A DNA stretch of 64,000 nt from Paracoccus liaowanqingii. Its GTDB lineage: Bacteria; Pseudomonadota; Alphaproteobacteria; Rhodobacterales; Rhodobacteraceae. The translations under genes were made by a program, and so were the position numbers. Positions 35,871-45,174 of the stretch are shown here, piece after piece. The stretch covers positions 2,172,001-2,236,000 of the forward strand of contig NZ_CP038439.1 of NCBI RefSeq assembly GCF_004683865.2, given 5' to 3'. Numbering within the stretch: position 1 is the first letter of the stretch; every line of letters starts with the position of its first letter. The notes under the pieces are model-generated. The model did no database searches, was not told the DNA's origin, and saw only the letters and a program-made list of their open reading frames with translations.

Positions 35871-35897
35871 TGCGGGACAACGAAAGTGGAAGAAAAG

Positions 35898-36356
35898 ATG
35901 CAAATGATGAACGTCGATCCCATTCCCGCCCGTCTGGCCGCCCTGAAGGACGCGCCGGCGGCGGAGTTGAAGATGCAATGGCGGGAGTTGTTCGACACCG
36001 CCCCGCCGCCGTTCAACCGCCGCTATCTAGAAAGTAGGCTGGCCTATCGCATCCAGGAACTTGCCTATGGCGGGCTGAAGCCGGAGACGGTCCGACGCTT
36101 GGAACGGCTCGGCGAGGAACTGGATGGCGGTGACCGAAAGAAGAGCCGGATCCGCGCCGATCTTATGCCCATCGCCGGCACCCGGCTGATCCGCGAGTGG
36201 CAGGGCAGCGAGCAGGTCGTCACGGTGACGCAGGACGGCTTCGAATGGCAAGGCCGGCCCTACAGGTCGATCTCCGCCATCGCCCGCGCCATCACCGGCA
36301 CACGCTGGAACGGTTGGGTGTTCTTCGGTCTCAAGAACCACAGGAGCCGGGCATGA
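35898..36356 (+). CDS. DUF2924 family protein
   Basis: This 152-aa protein matches DUF2924: LKMQWRELFDTAPPPFNRRY, LAYRIQELAYGGLK, then GTRLIREWQGSEQVVTVTQD and a C-terminal FEWQGRPYRSISAIARAITG with WNGWVFFGL. The C-terminal part is a small winged domain found next to serine recombinases, possibly a directionality or DNA-binding factor. An upstream GTG at 35886 is possible; GGAAG precedes the ATG at 35898. Its stop overlaps the recombinase ATG, so both are made together. Confidence 0.85.
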   Translation: MQMMNVDPIPARLAALKDAPAAELKMQWRELFDTAPPPFNRRYLESRLAYRIQELAYGGLKPETVRRLERLGEELDGGDRKKSRIRADLMPIAGTRLIREWQGSEQVVTVTQDGFEWQGRPYRSISAIARAITGTRWNGWVFFGLKNHRSRA

Positions 36357-37663
36357 CAAAGGCAGTCGTTCGCAAGCTGCGCTGTGCGATCTACACGCGC
36401 AAATCCTCCGAGGAAGGGCTGGAGCAGGAGTTTAACTCGCTCCACGCCCAGCGCGAAGCCTGTGAGGCCTATATCGCCTCCCAACGCTCCGAGGGGTGGG
36501 TGCTGGTGCGCGATCAGTACGATGACGGCGGCATCTCCGGCGGTACGCTGGCGCGCCCTGCCCTGCAGCGCCTCCTGGCAGACATCGAGGACGGGCTGGT
36601 CGATGTGGTGGTGGTCTACAAGATCGACCGGCTGTCGCGGTCGCTGATGGACTTCTCGAAGCTGGTGGAAGTCTTCGATCGCAACGGGGTGACCTTCGTC
36701 AGCGTCACCCAGTCCTTCAACACCACCACCTCCATGGGCCGGCTGACGCTGAACATCCTGCTTAGCTTCGCGCAGTTCGAGCGTGAGGTGACCGCCGAGC
36801 GGATCCGCGACAAGTTCCGCGCCAGCCGCATGAAGGGCATGTGGATGGGGGGCAATCCGCCGCTGGGCTACAAGGTCAAGGACCGCAAGCTGGTGGTCTG
36901 CAGCGAGGGCGCGGACCATGTTCGCTGGATCTATGCCCGCTTCCTTGAGATGGGCTCGGCCACCGAACTGGCCCGCGAGGTGGAAAAGCGCGGTATCCGC
37001 ACCTCTCGCGGCAACCATATCGACAAGAAGGCCATCTACCGGATCCTGAACAACCGGGTGTACATCGGCGAGGCGGTGCATAAGGGCGACAGCTACCTTG
37101 GTGAACATGCGGCCATTATCGAACGGGACATCTGGGACAAGGTCCGCGCCACTCTCACCGACAGCCCGCGTACCCGCGCCGCCCGCACCCGGGCGCAGAC
37201 CCCTGCCCTTCTGAAGGGGCTGATCTATGGTCCTGACGGCGCGGCCTTCTCGCCCAGCCACACCCGCAAGGGTGGCAGGCTCTATCGCTACTATGTCAGC
37301 CAGACGGTCCTGAAGCACGGCGCCGGCGCCTGCCCGGTGGGGCGTGTACCTGCCGGCGAGATCGAGGCGGCGGTCATCGACCAACTGCGGGCGGTGTTCC
37401 GCCAGCCGGAGATCGTCGCGGGAACATGGAAGGCGGCACACATGCAGGACGGCAGCATTACCGAAGCCGATGTCCGTGATGCGCTGGGCCAGCTGGATCC
37501 GCTCTGGGACGAGTTGTTCCCGGTCGAGCAGGCGCGTATCGCGGCCCTGCTGGTCGAGCGCGTCGACATTGGCATCGATGGCCTGAGCGTGCGGCTGCGC
37601 ATCGATGGTCTCGGCGGCCTTGCCCGGGAGATGCTTGCCGGCGCGATGGAGCGTGCCGCGTGA
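36353..37663 (+). CDS. Large serine site-specific recombinase
   Basis: This 436-aa recombinase has the resolvase domain with nucleophile Ser18 in CAIYTRKSS, then YDDGGISGGTLARPALQRLL and VVYKIDRLSRS with the catalytic arginines, and EREVTAERIRDKF in the E helix. The recombinase domain follows (GNPPLGYKV, GIRTSRGNHIDKKAIYRILN) and a C-terminal coiled region. It probably integrates or excises the element. ATG at 36353 overlaps the DUF2924 stop (ATGA). The attachment sites are not visible in the sequence. Confidence 0.92.
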   Translation: MTKAVVRKLRCAIYTRKSSEEGLEQEFNSLHAQREACEAYIASQRSEGWVLVRDQYDDGGISGGTLARPALQRLLADIEDGLVDVVVVYKIDRLSRSLMDFSKLVEVFDRNGVTFVSVTQSFNTTTSMGRLTLNILLSFAQFEREVTAERIRDKFRASRMKGMWMGGNPPLGYKVKDRKLVVCSEGADHVRWIYARFLEMGSATELAREVEKRGIRTSRGNHIDKKAIYRILNNRVYIGEAVHKGDSYLGEHAAIIERDIWDKVRATLTDSPRTRAARTRAQTPALLKGLIYGPDGAAFSPSHTRKGGRLYRYYVSQTVLKHGAGACPVGRVPAGEIEAAVIDQLRAVFRQPEIVAGTWKAAHMQDGSITEADVRDALGQLDPLWDELFPVEQARIAALLVERVDIGIDGLSVRLRIDGLGGLAREMLAGAMERAA

Positions 37664-38073
37664 TGCGCGCAGAACTCGTCTCCGCCCCTGCCCCCGTGCC
37701 CGAGGCCATGACCCTGCATGTGCCCTTCCGCGTGGTGAAGCGTGGCGGACGCAAGGAAATCTTGCTGCCGGAGGGGGCACCCCAGCATCGCCGCAGCGAC
37801 AGTGCGCTGGTCAAGGCGCTGGGCCGCGCCTACCGCTGGAAGCGCATGCTGGAAAACGGCGACTTCGCCACCATCGGTGACCTGGCCGGGTCCGAGAGCA
37901 TCGCCCATTCTTACATGACCCGCGTGCTGCGCCTCACGCTGCTCGCCCCGGACATCGTCGAGACTATCCTCGACGGCAGGCACGGCCCTGAACTGACCCT
38001 GCCACGGATGCTGGAGCCGTTTCCAGCGGACTGGGCGGCCCAGCGGTCGCACTGGGCTTCAGCCCCGCGATAG
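37663..38073 (+). CDS. Recombinase-associated helix-turn-helix protein
   Basis: This 136-aa protein starts within the recombinase stop. It has VPFRVVKRGGRKEILLPEGA followed by a helix-turn-helix-like segment (FATIGDLAGSESIAHSYMTR, VLRLTLLAPDIVETILDG). Proteins of this form recur downstream of such recombinases in alphaproteobacteria. They may bind DNA as partner or regulator. A GTG three bases upstream is an alternative start. The biochemical role is unknown. Confidence 0.75.
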   Translation: MRAELVSAPAPVPEAMTLHVPFRVVKRGGRKEILLPEGAPQHRRSDSALVKALGRAYRWKRMLENGDFATIGDLAGSESIAHSYMTRVLRLTLLAPDIVETILDGRHGPELTLPRMLEPFPADWAAQRSHWASAPR

Positions 38074-38229
38074 CTGCGAGCCCACCGTATCCCCCCATAC
38101 CGCCTGACGGAGGGTGAACTCCCGCGCAGGCGTCCCACGATCTTCGAGGAGGATCGGCAACGCCCTCACGGGCGAGCGATACCGGTCCGCCTCGTGGATA
38201 TCCCAGCTACATCAAACAGGAGAATGACA

Positions 38230-38538
38230 ATGAACAAGGACGAAGGTCATCTTTGGATAGAAAGGGAGGTCTTGCAAGAAATGGCACGGGACCTCGGCGG
38301 CCATCTTGTCGGCTGCCTGCTGCACCTGATCGCCGATGCCGAGGACAACGGCGAGATCGCGTACGAGACGGCAGTCATGCTTCTGGCCGCTGCCCCGGAC
38401 ATGAACGAGCGGAAGGCACAGAAGGATGTCTCCCGGCTCGTGAAGGCCGGATGGCTTGTCCGGAAGGGCGATCAGCTGGCGATCAAGGGGTATGGGACAA
38501 CCTTTGTCCAAGACCGCAGGCAAGTGCCACCGGCCTGA
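38230..38538 (+). CDS. Hypothetical winged-helix-like small protein
   Basis: This 102-aa protein has AGGAG before its ATG. It reads GHLWIEREVLQEMARDLGGH, LLHLIADAEDNGEIAYETAV and MNERKAQKDVSRLVKAGWLV, then GDQLAIKGYGTTF. The second half looks like a small winged helix with a wing of the type L-V-R-K-G-D-Q-L. It is the last gene of the recombinase cassette and may be a regulator. I do not recognise a named family. Confidence 0.55.
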   Translation: MNKDEGHLWIEREVLQEMARDLGGHLVGCLLHLIADAEDNGEIAYETAVMLLAAAPDMNERKAQKDVSRLVKAGWLVRKGDQLAIKGYGTTFVQDRRQVPPA

Positions 38539-38743
38539 GTTTTGCGCCGGGATGCATAGACCTGCCGGATTGGTCGCTGCCCTGCCGCGCGACGTGGCCG
38601 AGTAAAGCGGCAGGGCCTGATCAAACTTACGGTAAAGCTACGCCTCCCGGCGCGGCTTTGCTGGATCTCGCCTATCCAATGCGCCGCACGGAGAACTGCT
38701 GCCCACTGGATGGAGCACGCCCATCGTGGGTGTCAGCCTTCTC

Positions 38744-39847
38744 TCAGGGGGTCAGCAGATACTTGGCCCCTGTCGACTTGCGCATGTAGGCCGCCACCGT
38801 TTCCAGCTGCAGCGCCTGCTCGAGGGTGATGCGGGCGGTGTAGTGACTGGCAAAGGTCGTGGTCATCTCCGCCAGAACGCGCTGCCGCATCCGCTCAACA
38901 GTTGCCGGGTCCAAGCGCTGCAGGGCGTGGAACAGCAGCCAGCCTCCGACGCGCCAGCTGAAACCGAAGCCGCGGCGCAGGACCGAAGGACCGGTGTCCA
39001 GCGACCCGTAGATGTAGCCCTGCTTCAGCACGGACGAACCGTAGCGGTCATAGCCGGTCATGCTGCGCGCGGCGACCGCCTCCATAGCATTCAGGATGGT
39101 GCTGGTCATCTCGCCGCCGCCGATGGCATCGAAGGAGAGCGTGGCGCCGGTGGCGGCGATCGCCTCGGTCAGATCGTCGAGAAAGCTGTCCGTGCTGCTG
39201 TCGACGACATGCGTCGCACCCAGCTCCCGGAGCATGGCGACCTGCTCCGGGCTGCGGACGATGTTGACCAGCCCGATGCCGTCGGCCTTGCAGATCCGCA
39301 CCAGCATCTGCCCGAGATTGGAGGCCGCGGGGGCGTGGACGATCGCCTTGTGCCCCTCGGCACGCATCGTCTCCACGAAGCCCAGCGCGGTGAGCGGGTT
39401 GACGAAGAGCGCCGCGCCCTCCTCGGCGGACGCGCCCTCGGGCAGGACCAGGCAGTCCTTTGCCTCGATCAGGCGCAGGCGGGCATACATGGCGCCGCCC
39501 AGCATCGCGACCCGCCTGCCGAGCAGGTGCTTCTGGTCCGGCCCCGCCTCGATGACGGTCCCTGCCCCCTCGTTGCCGACCGGCAGCGACTGGCCGATCC
39601 GGGCCTGCATCGCAGGCATGGCGCCATCGGGAATGCGGGCGGTCAGCGCCTGGCCATCCTGCGCCAAACTCTTCATGTCGGCTGGCCCGAACATCAGCCC
39701 GAGATCGGACGGATTGATCGGCGCCGCCTCGACCCGCACCAGCAGCTGCCCCGGTCCGGGTTCGGGCAGGACGGCCGGCTCCAGATGTAGCCGCAGCGCG
39801 CCATCCGCACTGATGGTCGATCTCAGCTCCAGGTTCTCGCGATCCAT
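38744..39847 (-). CDS. MDR-family quinone oxidoreductase-like protein
   Basis: This 367-aa protein belongs to the zinc-free medium-chain dehydrogenase/reductase group (NADPH:quinone reductase/enoyl reductase type). The N-terminal catalytic domain has VRVEAAPINPSDLGLMFG and PVGNEGAGTVIEAG; the nucleotide domain has VHAPAASNLGQMLVRICKAD. Cysteines for the structural zinc are missing. GGAGGAACCT lies directly before the ATG. It stands alone, facing a recombinase cassette. The substrate is not known. Confidence 0.87.
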   Translation of the reverse strand: MDRENLELRSTISADGALRLHLEPAVLPEPGPGQLLVRVEAAPINPSDLGLMFGPADMKSLAQDGQALTARIPDGAMPAMQARIGQSLPVGNEGAGTVIEAGPDQKHLLGRRVAMLGGAMYARLRLIEAKDCLVLPEGASAEEGAALFVNPLTALGFVETMRAEGHKAIVHAPAASNLGQMLVRICKADGIGLVNIVRSPEQVAMLRELGATHVVDSSTDSFLDDLTEAIAATGATLSFDAIGGGEMTSTILNAMEAVAARSMTGYDRYGSSVLKQGYIYGSLDTGPSVLRRGFGFSWRVGGWLLFHALQRLDPATVERMRQRVLAEMTTTFASHYTARITLEQALQLETVAAYMRKSTGAKYLLTP

Positions 39848-40116
39848 AGGTTCCTCCGATGGCTTTGGTGCCGATCTTGTCTTACGCGTAAACCCAGTTC
39901 AACCATTGCAAACAGACTGGCGCCGCCGCGTTCAAACGGCCCTGGTTTCGATGCGGGCGGTTACCAGCGCCAGCCCCTTGGCATCACGTCGTGCCCAATA
40001 GCGCAAAATGATGATTGAGCCGTTCGTCGAGAACGACCAGAGTACCGGCACCGCAGCCGGATTGCGATCTAGCGCCCGGATGGATATCCAGATCCTCGCC
40101 ATGAGGGAGACCCGCC

Positions 40117-40794
40117 GTGAGCCGTTCGGACCAGGACCTTGATCATCTCGACGACCTGCTGGCGGCTTTGCCGCGGGAAAGCCTTCCGATGACAGTCAGC
40201 GAACTCGACGGCTATGTGACCGGCATCCTTGCCTGTCCCGACCTCGTGCCCCCGTCGGACTGGCTCCCCATTGTGTGGGGAGAAACGGGTGACGCGGCGT
40301 TCCCTGATCTGGCCACGGCCGGAGCAACCATCTCAGCGGTCATGGCCCATTACAGCGCAGTCGCCTCAGACATGGCAAAGACCCCCTGGATCGAGCCGAT
40401 CTACGAGGTCGACCCGAACAGCGACGAGACGCTGTGGGAGCCGTGGGTCGACGGGTTCACCCGTGCGCTGCGTTTGCGCCCGGAGGCATGGCAGGCGCTC
40501 ATCGAGCAGGCCGACGAAGAGGCCAAATCGTCGCTGATCTTCTTGATGGCCCTGCAGGACATCAACGAGGGGACCAGCACGTTCACCGAGGAGGAGATCG
40601 ATGACATCGACCTGCAGGCCCCCGACCTGATCCCGAGCTGCGTTGCGGCGATCCTGCGGATGTCGCGTCCAGAGCTTGTCATGAAGGCCGACAACCTTTC
40701 CCACCCTCCTGTCAGAAGCAAGCGCCCTGGTCGCAATGACCCTTGTCCCTGTGGTTCAGGTCGCAAGTACAAGCAGTGCTGCGGGAAGAACTGA
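40117..40794 (+). CDS. UPF0149 (YecA-like) protein with C-terminal SEC-C zinc motif
   Basis: This 225-aa protein has the UPF0149 start [20 protein letters not shown] and [20 protein letters not shown], and ends in [20 protein letters not shown], the SEC-C zinc-binding motif also found at the SecA C-terminus. It is probably cytoplasmic. The GTG start has GAGGGAG upstream. Its molecular role is unsettled; a link to protein quality control or SecA is suggested only by the SEC-C motif. Confidence 0.9.
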   Translation: MSRSDQDLDHLDDLLAALPRESLPMTVSELDGYVTGILACPDLVPPSDWLPIVWGETGDAAFPDLATAGATISAVMAHYSAVASDMAKTPWIEPIYEVDPNSDETLWEPWVDGFTRALRLRPEAWQALIEQADEEAKSSLIFLMALQDINEGTSTFTEEEIDDIDLQAPDLIPSCVAAILRMSRPELVMKADNLSHPPVRSKRPGRNDPCPCGSGRKYKQCCGKN

Positions 40795-40815
40795 AAAGCA
40801 CCGTGGGGTGCATTT
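40795..40815 (+). terminator. Weak hairpin after the UPF0149 gene
   Basis: Directly after the stop, AAAA leads into GCACC-GTGG-GGTGC followed by ATTT. The five-base stem with A and T runs on either side could be a weak factor-independent terminator. The stem is short, so confidence is low. Confidence 0.3.
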
Positions 40816-41129
40816 CGCACAGCCGCAATCTGCGAGAGCGGCACCTAGCCAGATTTTCTTGAACCCAATACTGGGCGGGAGCGAGGGCTGAACTGAACGT
40901 CTGGTGGATTTGCATTTCCTCGTCAAACTTGATGTCAGTGCTGCCCTTTCCATCCAGTCCTATGGTTCAGTTACGGCCCCACATGTCCGGTGACCCTGCT
41001 TTCCTGCCTGCACTATTCAGCTCGGCGGTGCCGATGCGTGGTTTCACGCAAACGATCGATTTCAGTCATTCGGATGTCACACCCGGATGTCATTCCGGCT
41101 GCTGAAATAACCGCGTCGGAATATTGCAG
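40816..41129 (+). promoter_or_regulatory. Leader before the DeoR-type regulator, with direct repeats
   Basis: This gap has no gene. CGGATGTCA occurs twice, at 41071-41079 and 41084-41092, thirteen bases apart and about 40-60 bases before the regulator ATG. Direct repeats of about this size are common in DeoR/GlpR operators, so this may be the autoregulatory site. A TTTC-rich stretch lies just upstream. Confidence 0.35.
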
Positions 41130-41912
41130 ATGTCAGATCAGGGAACAGGGGTCGCGTCGGGCCGCCAGTCGCGACTGATGGAGCGGCTGGAGTCGTGCAG
41201 CTATGCACAGACGCTGGATCTTTCAGCTTATCTGGGTGTGTCTGAAGCGACCGTGCGGCGTGATCTGGTGGATCTCGAGGCGCGGGGGCTGATCCGGCGC
41301 ACCCATGGCGGTGCCATGCCGCTGGCGCAGATCACCCGCGATTTCACCAACAGCGAACGCCTGTCTCGCAATGCTGCCGACAAGGCACGGATCGGCAAGG
41401 TCGCGGCGGATCTGGTGGCGGATGGTGATGCGGTCTTTCTGGATGCGGGCACCACGGTGCTGCAGGTGGCCAGCCAGCTCTCGCGCCGCCTGGGGCTGAC
41501 CTTCGTGACGAATGGCACCGATATCGCCGCCTGCCTGTCAGGCGCCGGCGCTGAGCGCCTTTTCGTCACCGGAGGCGAGTATCACCACTTCAACCACAGT
41601 CTGACCGGCGCGCTGGCGGCCGAGACGATCCGGCGGTTCAATGTCGACAAGCTGTTCCTGTCGGTCTCGGCGGTGGATCTGACGCGCGGACAGATCGCCA
41701 TCTCGCATCCGGCCCTGGCGGAAGCGCAGCGCGCGATGATCGAGATCGCGCAAGAGGTGATCGTGGTGGCCGATCATTCCAAGTTCACCCGCAGCGCGCT
41801 GTCGGTGATCGCGCCCCTGTCCGCCGTCGATCGCATCGTCACCGACACCGCCTGCCGCGACTGTCTGGGCGACATCCCCGACGCGCTGGCGCGCAAGTTC
41901 ATCTTTGCCTGA
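41130..41912 (+). CDS. DeoR/GlpR-family transcriptional regulator
   Basis: This 260-aa repressor has the DeoR helix-turn-helix (LDLSAYLGVSEATVRRDLVD then RTHGGAM) and a sugar-phosphate sensing domain (KARIGKVAADLV, DAVFLDAGTTVLQVASQL, TFVTNG). It is the first gene of the operon and probably controls it in response to a phosphorylated polyol, as GlpR does with glycerol 3-phosphate. ATG at 41130 is preferred over a TTG two codons upstream. Confidence 0.88.
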   Translation: MSDQGTGVASGRQSRLMERLESCSYAQTLDLSAYLGVSEATVRRDLVDLEARGLIRRTHGGAMPLAQITRDFTNSERLSRNAADKARIGKVAADLVADGDAVFLDAGTTVLQVASQLSRRLGLTFVTNGTDIAACLSGAGAERLFVTGGEYHHFNHSLTGALAAETIRRFNVDKLFLSVSAVDLTRGQIAISHPALAEAQRAMIEIAQEVIVVADHSKFTRSALSVIAPLSAVDRIVTDTACRDCLGDIPDALARKFIFA

Positions 41913-41921
41913 GGACGCCCC

Positions 41922-42971
41922 ATGCCCATCCTGACGCTTGATGCGCTGACCAAATCCTGGGGGGACACCCAAGTCCTGCGCGATGTGTCCCTGGAGGTGC
42001 GCGAGGGCGAGTTCATCGCCCTGCTGGGCCCATCCGGCTGCGGCAAGTCGACGACCCTGCGCCTGATCGCGGGGCTTGAGGCGCCCACATCCGGCGCCAT
42101 CCGACTGGACGGGCGCGACATCACCGCCACGCCCCCGGCGCAGCGCGGCATCTCGATGGTGTTTCAATCCTATGCGCTGTTCCCGCACCTGACGGTGGGG
42201 CAGAACATCACCTTCGGCCTGTCGGTCCGGGGCGAAGGCCGTCGCGCGCAGGCCGAGAAGCTGGCCCGCGTCGCGCCGCTGCTGGGGCTGGACAAGCTGT
42301 TGGACCGTCGCCCCTCGCAACTGTCCGGGGGCCAGCAGCAGCGGGTGGCGCTTGGCCGGGCGCTGATCGCGCAGGCGCCGATCTGCCTGCTGGACGAACC
42401 GCTGTCGAACCTGGACGCCTCGCTGCGGGCCGAGATGCGGGCCGAGATCCGTGCCCTGCAGCGCCGTCTTGGCCTGACCATGATCTTCGTCACCCATGAC
42501 CAGACCGAGGCGATGAGCATGGCCGACCGCGTGGCCCTGCTGCGCGACGGGCGGCTGGAACAGTTCGATACGCCCGAAGCGCTCTATTCCCGCCCGGCCA
42601 GCAGCTTCGTCGCCCGCTTCATCGGCGCGCCGCCGATGAACGTGGTGACCGTGGCCGATCTGGGCGCGGCGGGGGCGCATCTGCCCCAGGACATGCTGGC
42701 GGGCCTGCGCCCCGAGGACATCACGCTGGCCGATCACGGTCTGCCAGGGCGTGTCGCACAGGTCGAATATTTCGGAGCGGACAGCATCCTCTCCGTCGAT
42801 ATCGGCGGACCGCATCTTGCGGTGCGTCTGCAGGGCCGCCCCGCCATCGGGCCGGGCGCGACCGTGCATCTGGGATGGGGCGCGGACGCGCTGCATCTCT
42901 TCGACGCCACCACCGGGCTGCGGCGCGATGCGGCAGCCCACCACTCACGGACATCGTTTCAAACAGCCTGA
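41922..42971 (+). CDS. ABC transporter ATPase, UgpC/MalK-like
   Basis: This 349-aa ATPase has Walker A GPSGCGKST, signature [15 protein letters not shown], Walker B ICLLDEPLSNLDA and the switch His in FVTHDQTEAM, followed by a C-terminal OB-type regulatory domain (LRPEDITLADHGLPG). This is the CUT1-type sugar and glycerol-phosphate importer class. It starts nine bases after the regulator. Its partners are the binding protein and two permeases that follow. Confidence 0.92.
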   Translation: MPILTLDALTKSWGDTQVLRDVSLEVREGEFIALLGPSGCGKSTTLRLIAGLEAPTSGAIRLDGRDITATPPAQRGISMVFQSYALFPHLTVGQNITFGLSVRGEGRRAQAEKLARVAPLLGLDKLLDRRPSQLSGGQQQRVALGRALIAQAPICLLDEPLSNLDASLRAEMRAEIRALQRRLGLTMIFVTHDQTEAMSMADRVALLRDGRLEQFDTPEALYSRPASSFVARFIGAPPMNVVTVADLGAAGAHLPQDMLAGLRPEDITLADHGLPGRVAQVEYFGADSILSVDIGGPHLAVRLQGRPAIGPGATVHLGWGADALHLFDATTGLRRDAAAHHSRTSFQTA

Positions 42972-42978
42972 GGACATC

Positions 42979-44274
42979 ATGACCCGGATATCCCTGACGC
43001 GCGCCCTGCTGGGCAGCGCCGCCCTGAGCCTTGCCGCCCTGTCGCCCGCCTTCGCGCAGACCGAGATCACCTTCTTCTACCCCGTGCAGGTCGGCGGCCC
43101 GCTGACCGAGGTGGTCGATGGCTATGTCGCCGAATTCGAGGCGCAGAACCCCGACATCTCGGTCGAGGCGATCTATTCGGGCAGCTATACCGACACGACC
43201 ACCCGGGCCCTGACCGCCGCGCGGTCGGGTACGCCGCCCACGGTCGCGGTGATGCTGGCCACCGACATCTTCACGCTGATCGATGCCGAGGTGATCGCGC
43301 CCCTGGACGAGCAGATCGCAACGCCCGAGGATCAGGCCTGGCTGGACGGCTTCATGCCCGCCTATCTGGCCTCGGCCCGGCTGGACGGCCATGTCTGGGG
43401 CGCACCCTTCCAGCGCTCGACCGCCGTGATGTATTACAACAAGGAAGCCTACGCCGCCGCAGGCCTGGACCCGGAGACTCCCCCGGTGACCTGGGAGGAG
43501 ATGGTCGAGCATGGAAAGGCGCTGACGATCCGCGACGATGCCGGCAATGTCACGCAATGGGGTCTGGGCATTCCCGGCAGTTCGAATGCAGCGCATTGGC
43601 TGTTCGGCGCGCTGGTTGCGCAGAACGGTGGCCAGCTGTCCAGCGAGGACGGGCTGCACACCTTCTTCGACAGCCCCGAGGTGATCGGGGCGCTGGAATA
43701 CTGGGTTTCGCTTGGGGCCGAACATGCCATCCACCCGCCCGGCGTGCTGGAATGGGGCACCACGCCGTCGGACTTCATGGAGGGCCGCCTGGCAATGGCC
43801 TGGACCACCACCGGCAACCTGACCAACATCCGCGACAACGCGCCCTTCGATTTCGGCGTCGCGGCCTATCCGGGCAATCCCGATCCCGCCTCGGTTCTGG
43901 GTGGCGGCAACATGTATATCTTCGCCGATGCCTCGGACGAGGAGAAGGCGGCGGCGTTCCAGTTCATCAAGTTCATGACCTCGGACGAGCTGCTGGCGGA
44001 CTGGGGCATCCAGACCGGCTATGTCGCGCCCCGTGACGGGTCGTGGGACACGCAGGCGCTGCAGGACTATGTCACCGAAGTGCCGCAGGCCGATGTGGCG
44101 CGCCGCCAGATCGCCGTCTCGGTCCCCGAGATCTCGACCTATGAGGGGCAGCGGGTCAACGAGGTGCTGAACGCCGCCCTGCAGGCCGCACTGACCGGCC
44201 AGCAGACGCCCGAGGCTGCCCTGACCGCAGCCCAGGCCGAGGCCGAGCGGATCCTGTCGGTCTATCGCGACTGA
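42979..44274 (+). CDS. Periplasmic binding protein, UgpB-like (SBP_bac_1)
   Basis: This 431-aa protein has a signal peptide (LLGSAALSLAALSPAFA) and family 1 binding-protein features: ITFFYPVQVGGPLTEVVDGY, FEAQNPDISVEAIYSGSY, and WGAPFQRSTAVMYYNKEAY. The start FYPVQVGG and the DTTTRAL segment recall UgpB-type proteins that bind glycerol 3-phosphate and its diesters. AGGACATC lies before the ATG. It feeds the two permeases that follow. Confidence 0.88.
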   Translation: MTRISLTRALLGSAALSLAALSPAFAQTEITFFYPVQVGGPLTEVVDGYVAEFEAQNPDISVEAIYSGSYTDTTTRALTAARSGTPPTVAVMLATDIFTLIDAEVIAPLDEQIATPEDQAWLDGFMPAYLASARLDGHVWGAPFQRSTAVMYYNKEAYAAAGLDPETPPVTWEEMVEHGKALTIRDDAGNVTQWGLGIPGSSNAAHWLFGALVAQNGGQLSSEDGLHTFFDSPEVIGALEYWVSLGAEHAIHPPGVLEWGTTPSDFMEGRLAMAWTTTGNLTNIRDNAPFDFGVAAYPGNPDPASVLGGGNMYIFADASDEEKAAAFQFIKFMTSDELLADWGIQTGYVAPRDGSWDTQALQDYVTEVPQADVARRQIAVSVPEISTYEGQRVNEVLNAALQAALTGQQTPEAALTAAQAEAERILSVYRD

Positions 44275-44301
44275 TCCTGAGATGACCGTGGGGAGACACC
44301 G

Positions 44302-45174
44302 ATGATATCGCGCAACGCCCGGATCGCGTGGCTGCTGCTGGCGCCTGCCGCCGTGCTGCTGGTGGCCTTCACCTTCTACCCCACGGTCGCCACGCTGATC
44401 GACAGTTTCCACTCGACACCGCGAGGGCGGCGCCCGGCCGAATGGGTGGGCGCCGGCCATTTTCAGACAATGGTTGCCGATCCGATCTTCCGGCAGGCCT
44501 TCGTCAACAACCTGATCTATGCCGGGGTGATCATCCCGGCCTCGATGGGGCTGGCGTTGGCCATGGCGCTGCTGGTCAATGCCCGGATCGGCGGGCGGGC
44601 CTTCGTGCGGCTGGCCTTTTTCACGCCTACGATCCTGCCGATGATCGCCGTCGCCAATATTTGGATGTTCTTCTATGCGCCCGATTACGGACTGATCGAC
44701 CAGATCCTCGGGCTGTTTGGAATGGGAGGCAACAACCTGCTAGGGATGCCGGGAACCGCGCTTTGGGCGCTGATCGTCATCACCGTGTGGAAGCTGGCGG
44801 GGTTCTTCATGATCTTCTATCTGGCCGCCCTGCAGCAGATCCCGCCCAGCCTGCTGGAGGCCGCGGCGCTGGAGGGCGCAAGCCCCGCCCAAAGACTGCG
44901 CCGGGTCATCCTGCCGCTGCTGATGCCCACCACGCTGTTCATCCTGATCAATGCGGTGATCGAGGCCTTCCGGTTGGTCGATCATGTCATCGCCCTGACG
45001 CGCGGCGGGCCCAACAATTCGACCCAGCTGCTGCTGCACTACATCTATCAGGTGGCCTTCAGCTATTGGGACACGGGCTATGCCGCAGCGCTCAGCGTGG
45101 CGCTGCTGGCGGTGCTGGCATTGATCGCGCTGGTGCAGTTCGGCGTCCTTGACAAAAGGATCCATTACCGATGA
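44302..45174 (+). CDS. ABC transporter permease, UgpA-like
   Basis: This 290-aa membrane protein has six hydrophobic helices and the CUT1-type EAA loop (EAAALEGASPAQRLRRVILP). The N-terminus (WLLLAPAAVLLVAFTFYPTV) is typical of the first permease in such operons. The stop overlaps the ATG of the second permease (ATGA), so the two subunits are made together. Confidence 0.9.
   Translation: MISRNARIAWLLLAPAAVLLVAFTFYPTVATLIDSFHSTPRGRRPAEWVGAGHFQTMVADPIFRQAFVNNLIYAGVIIPASMGLALAMALLVNARIGGRAFVRLAFFTPTILPMIAVANIWMFFYAPDYGLIDQILGLFGMGGNNLLGMPGTALWALIVITVWKLAGFFMIFYLAALQQIPPSLLEAAALEGASPAQRLRRVILPLLMPTTLFILINAVIEAFRLVDHVIALTRGGPNNSTQLLLHYIYQVAFSYWDTGYAAALSVALLAVLALIALVQFGVLDKRIHYR

Noticed and set aside
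42721..44460. 579-codon minus-strand frame opposite the UgpB-like gene
   Set aside because: No motif, arginine and glycine heavy, and directly opposite a clear binding protein with signal peptide.
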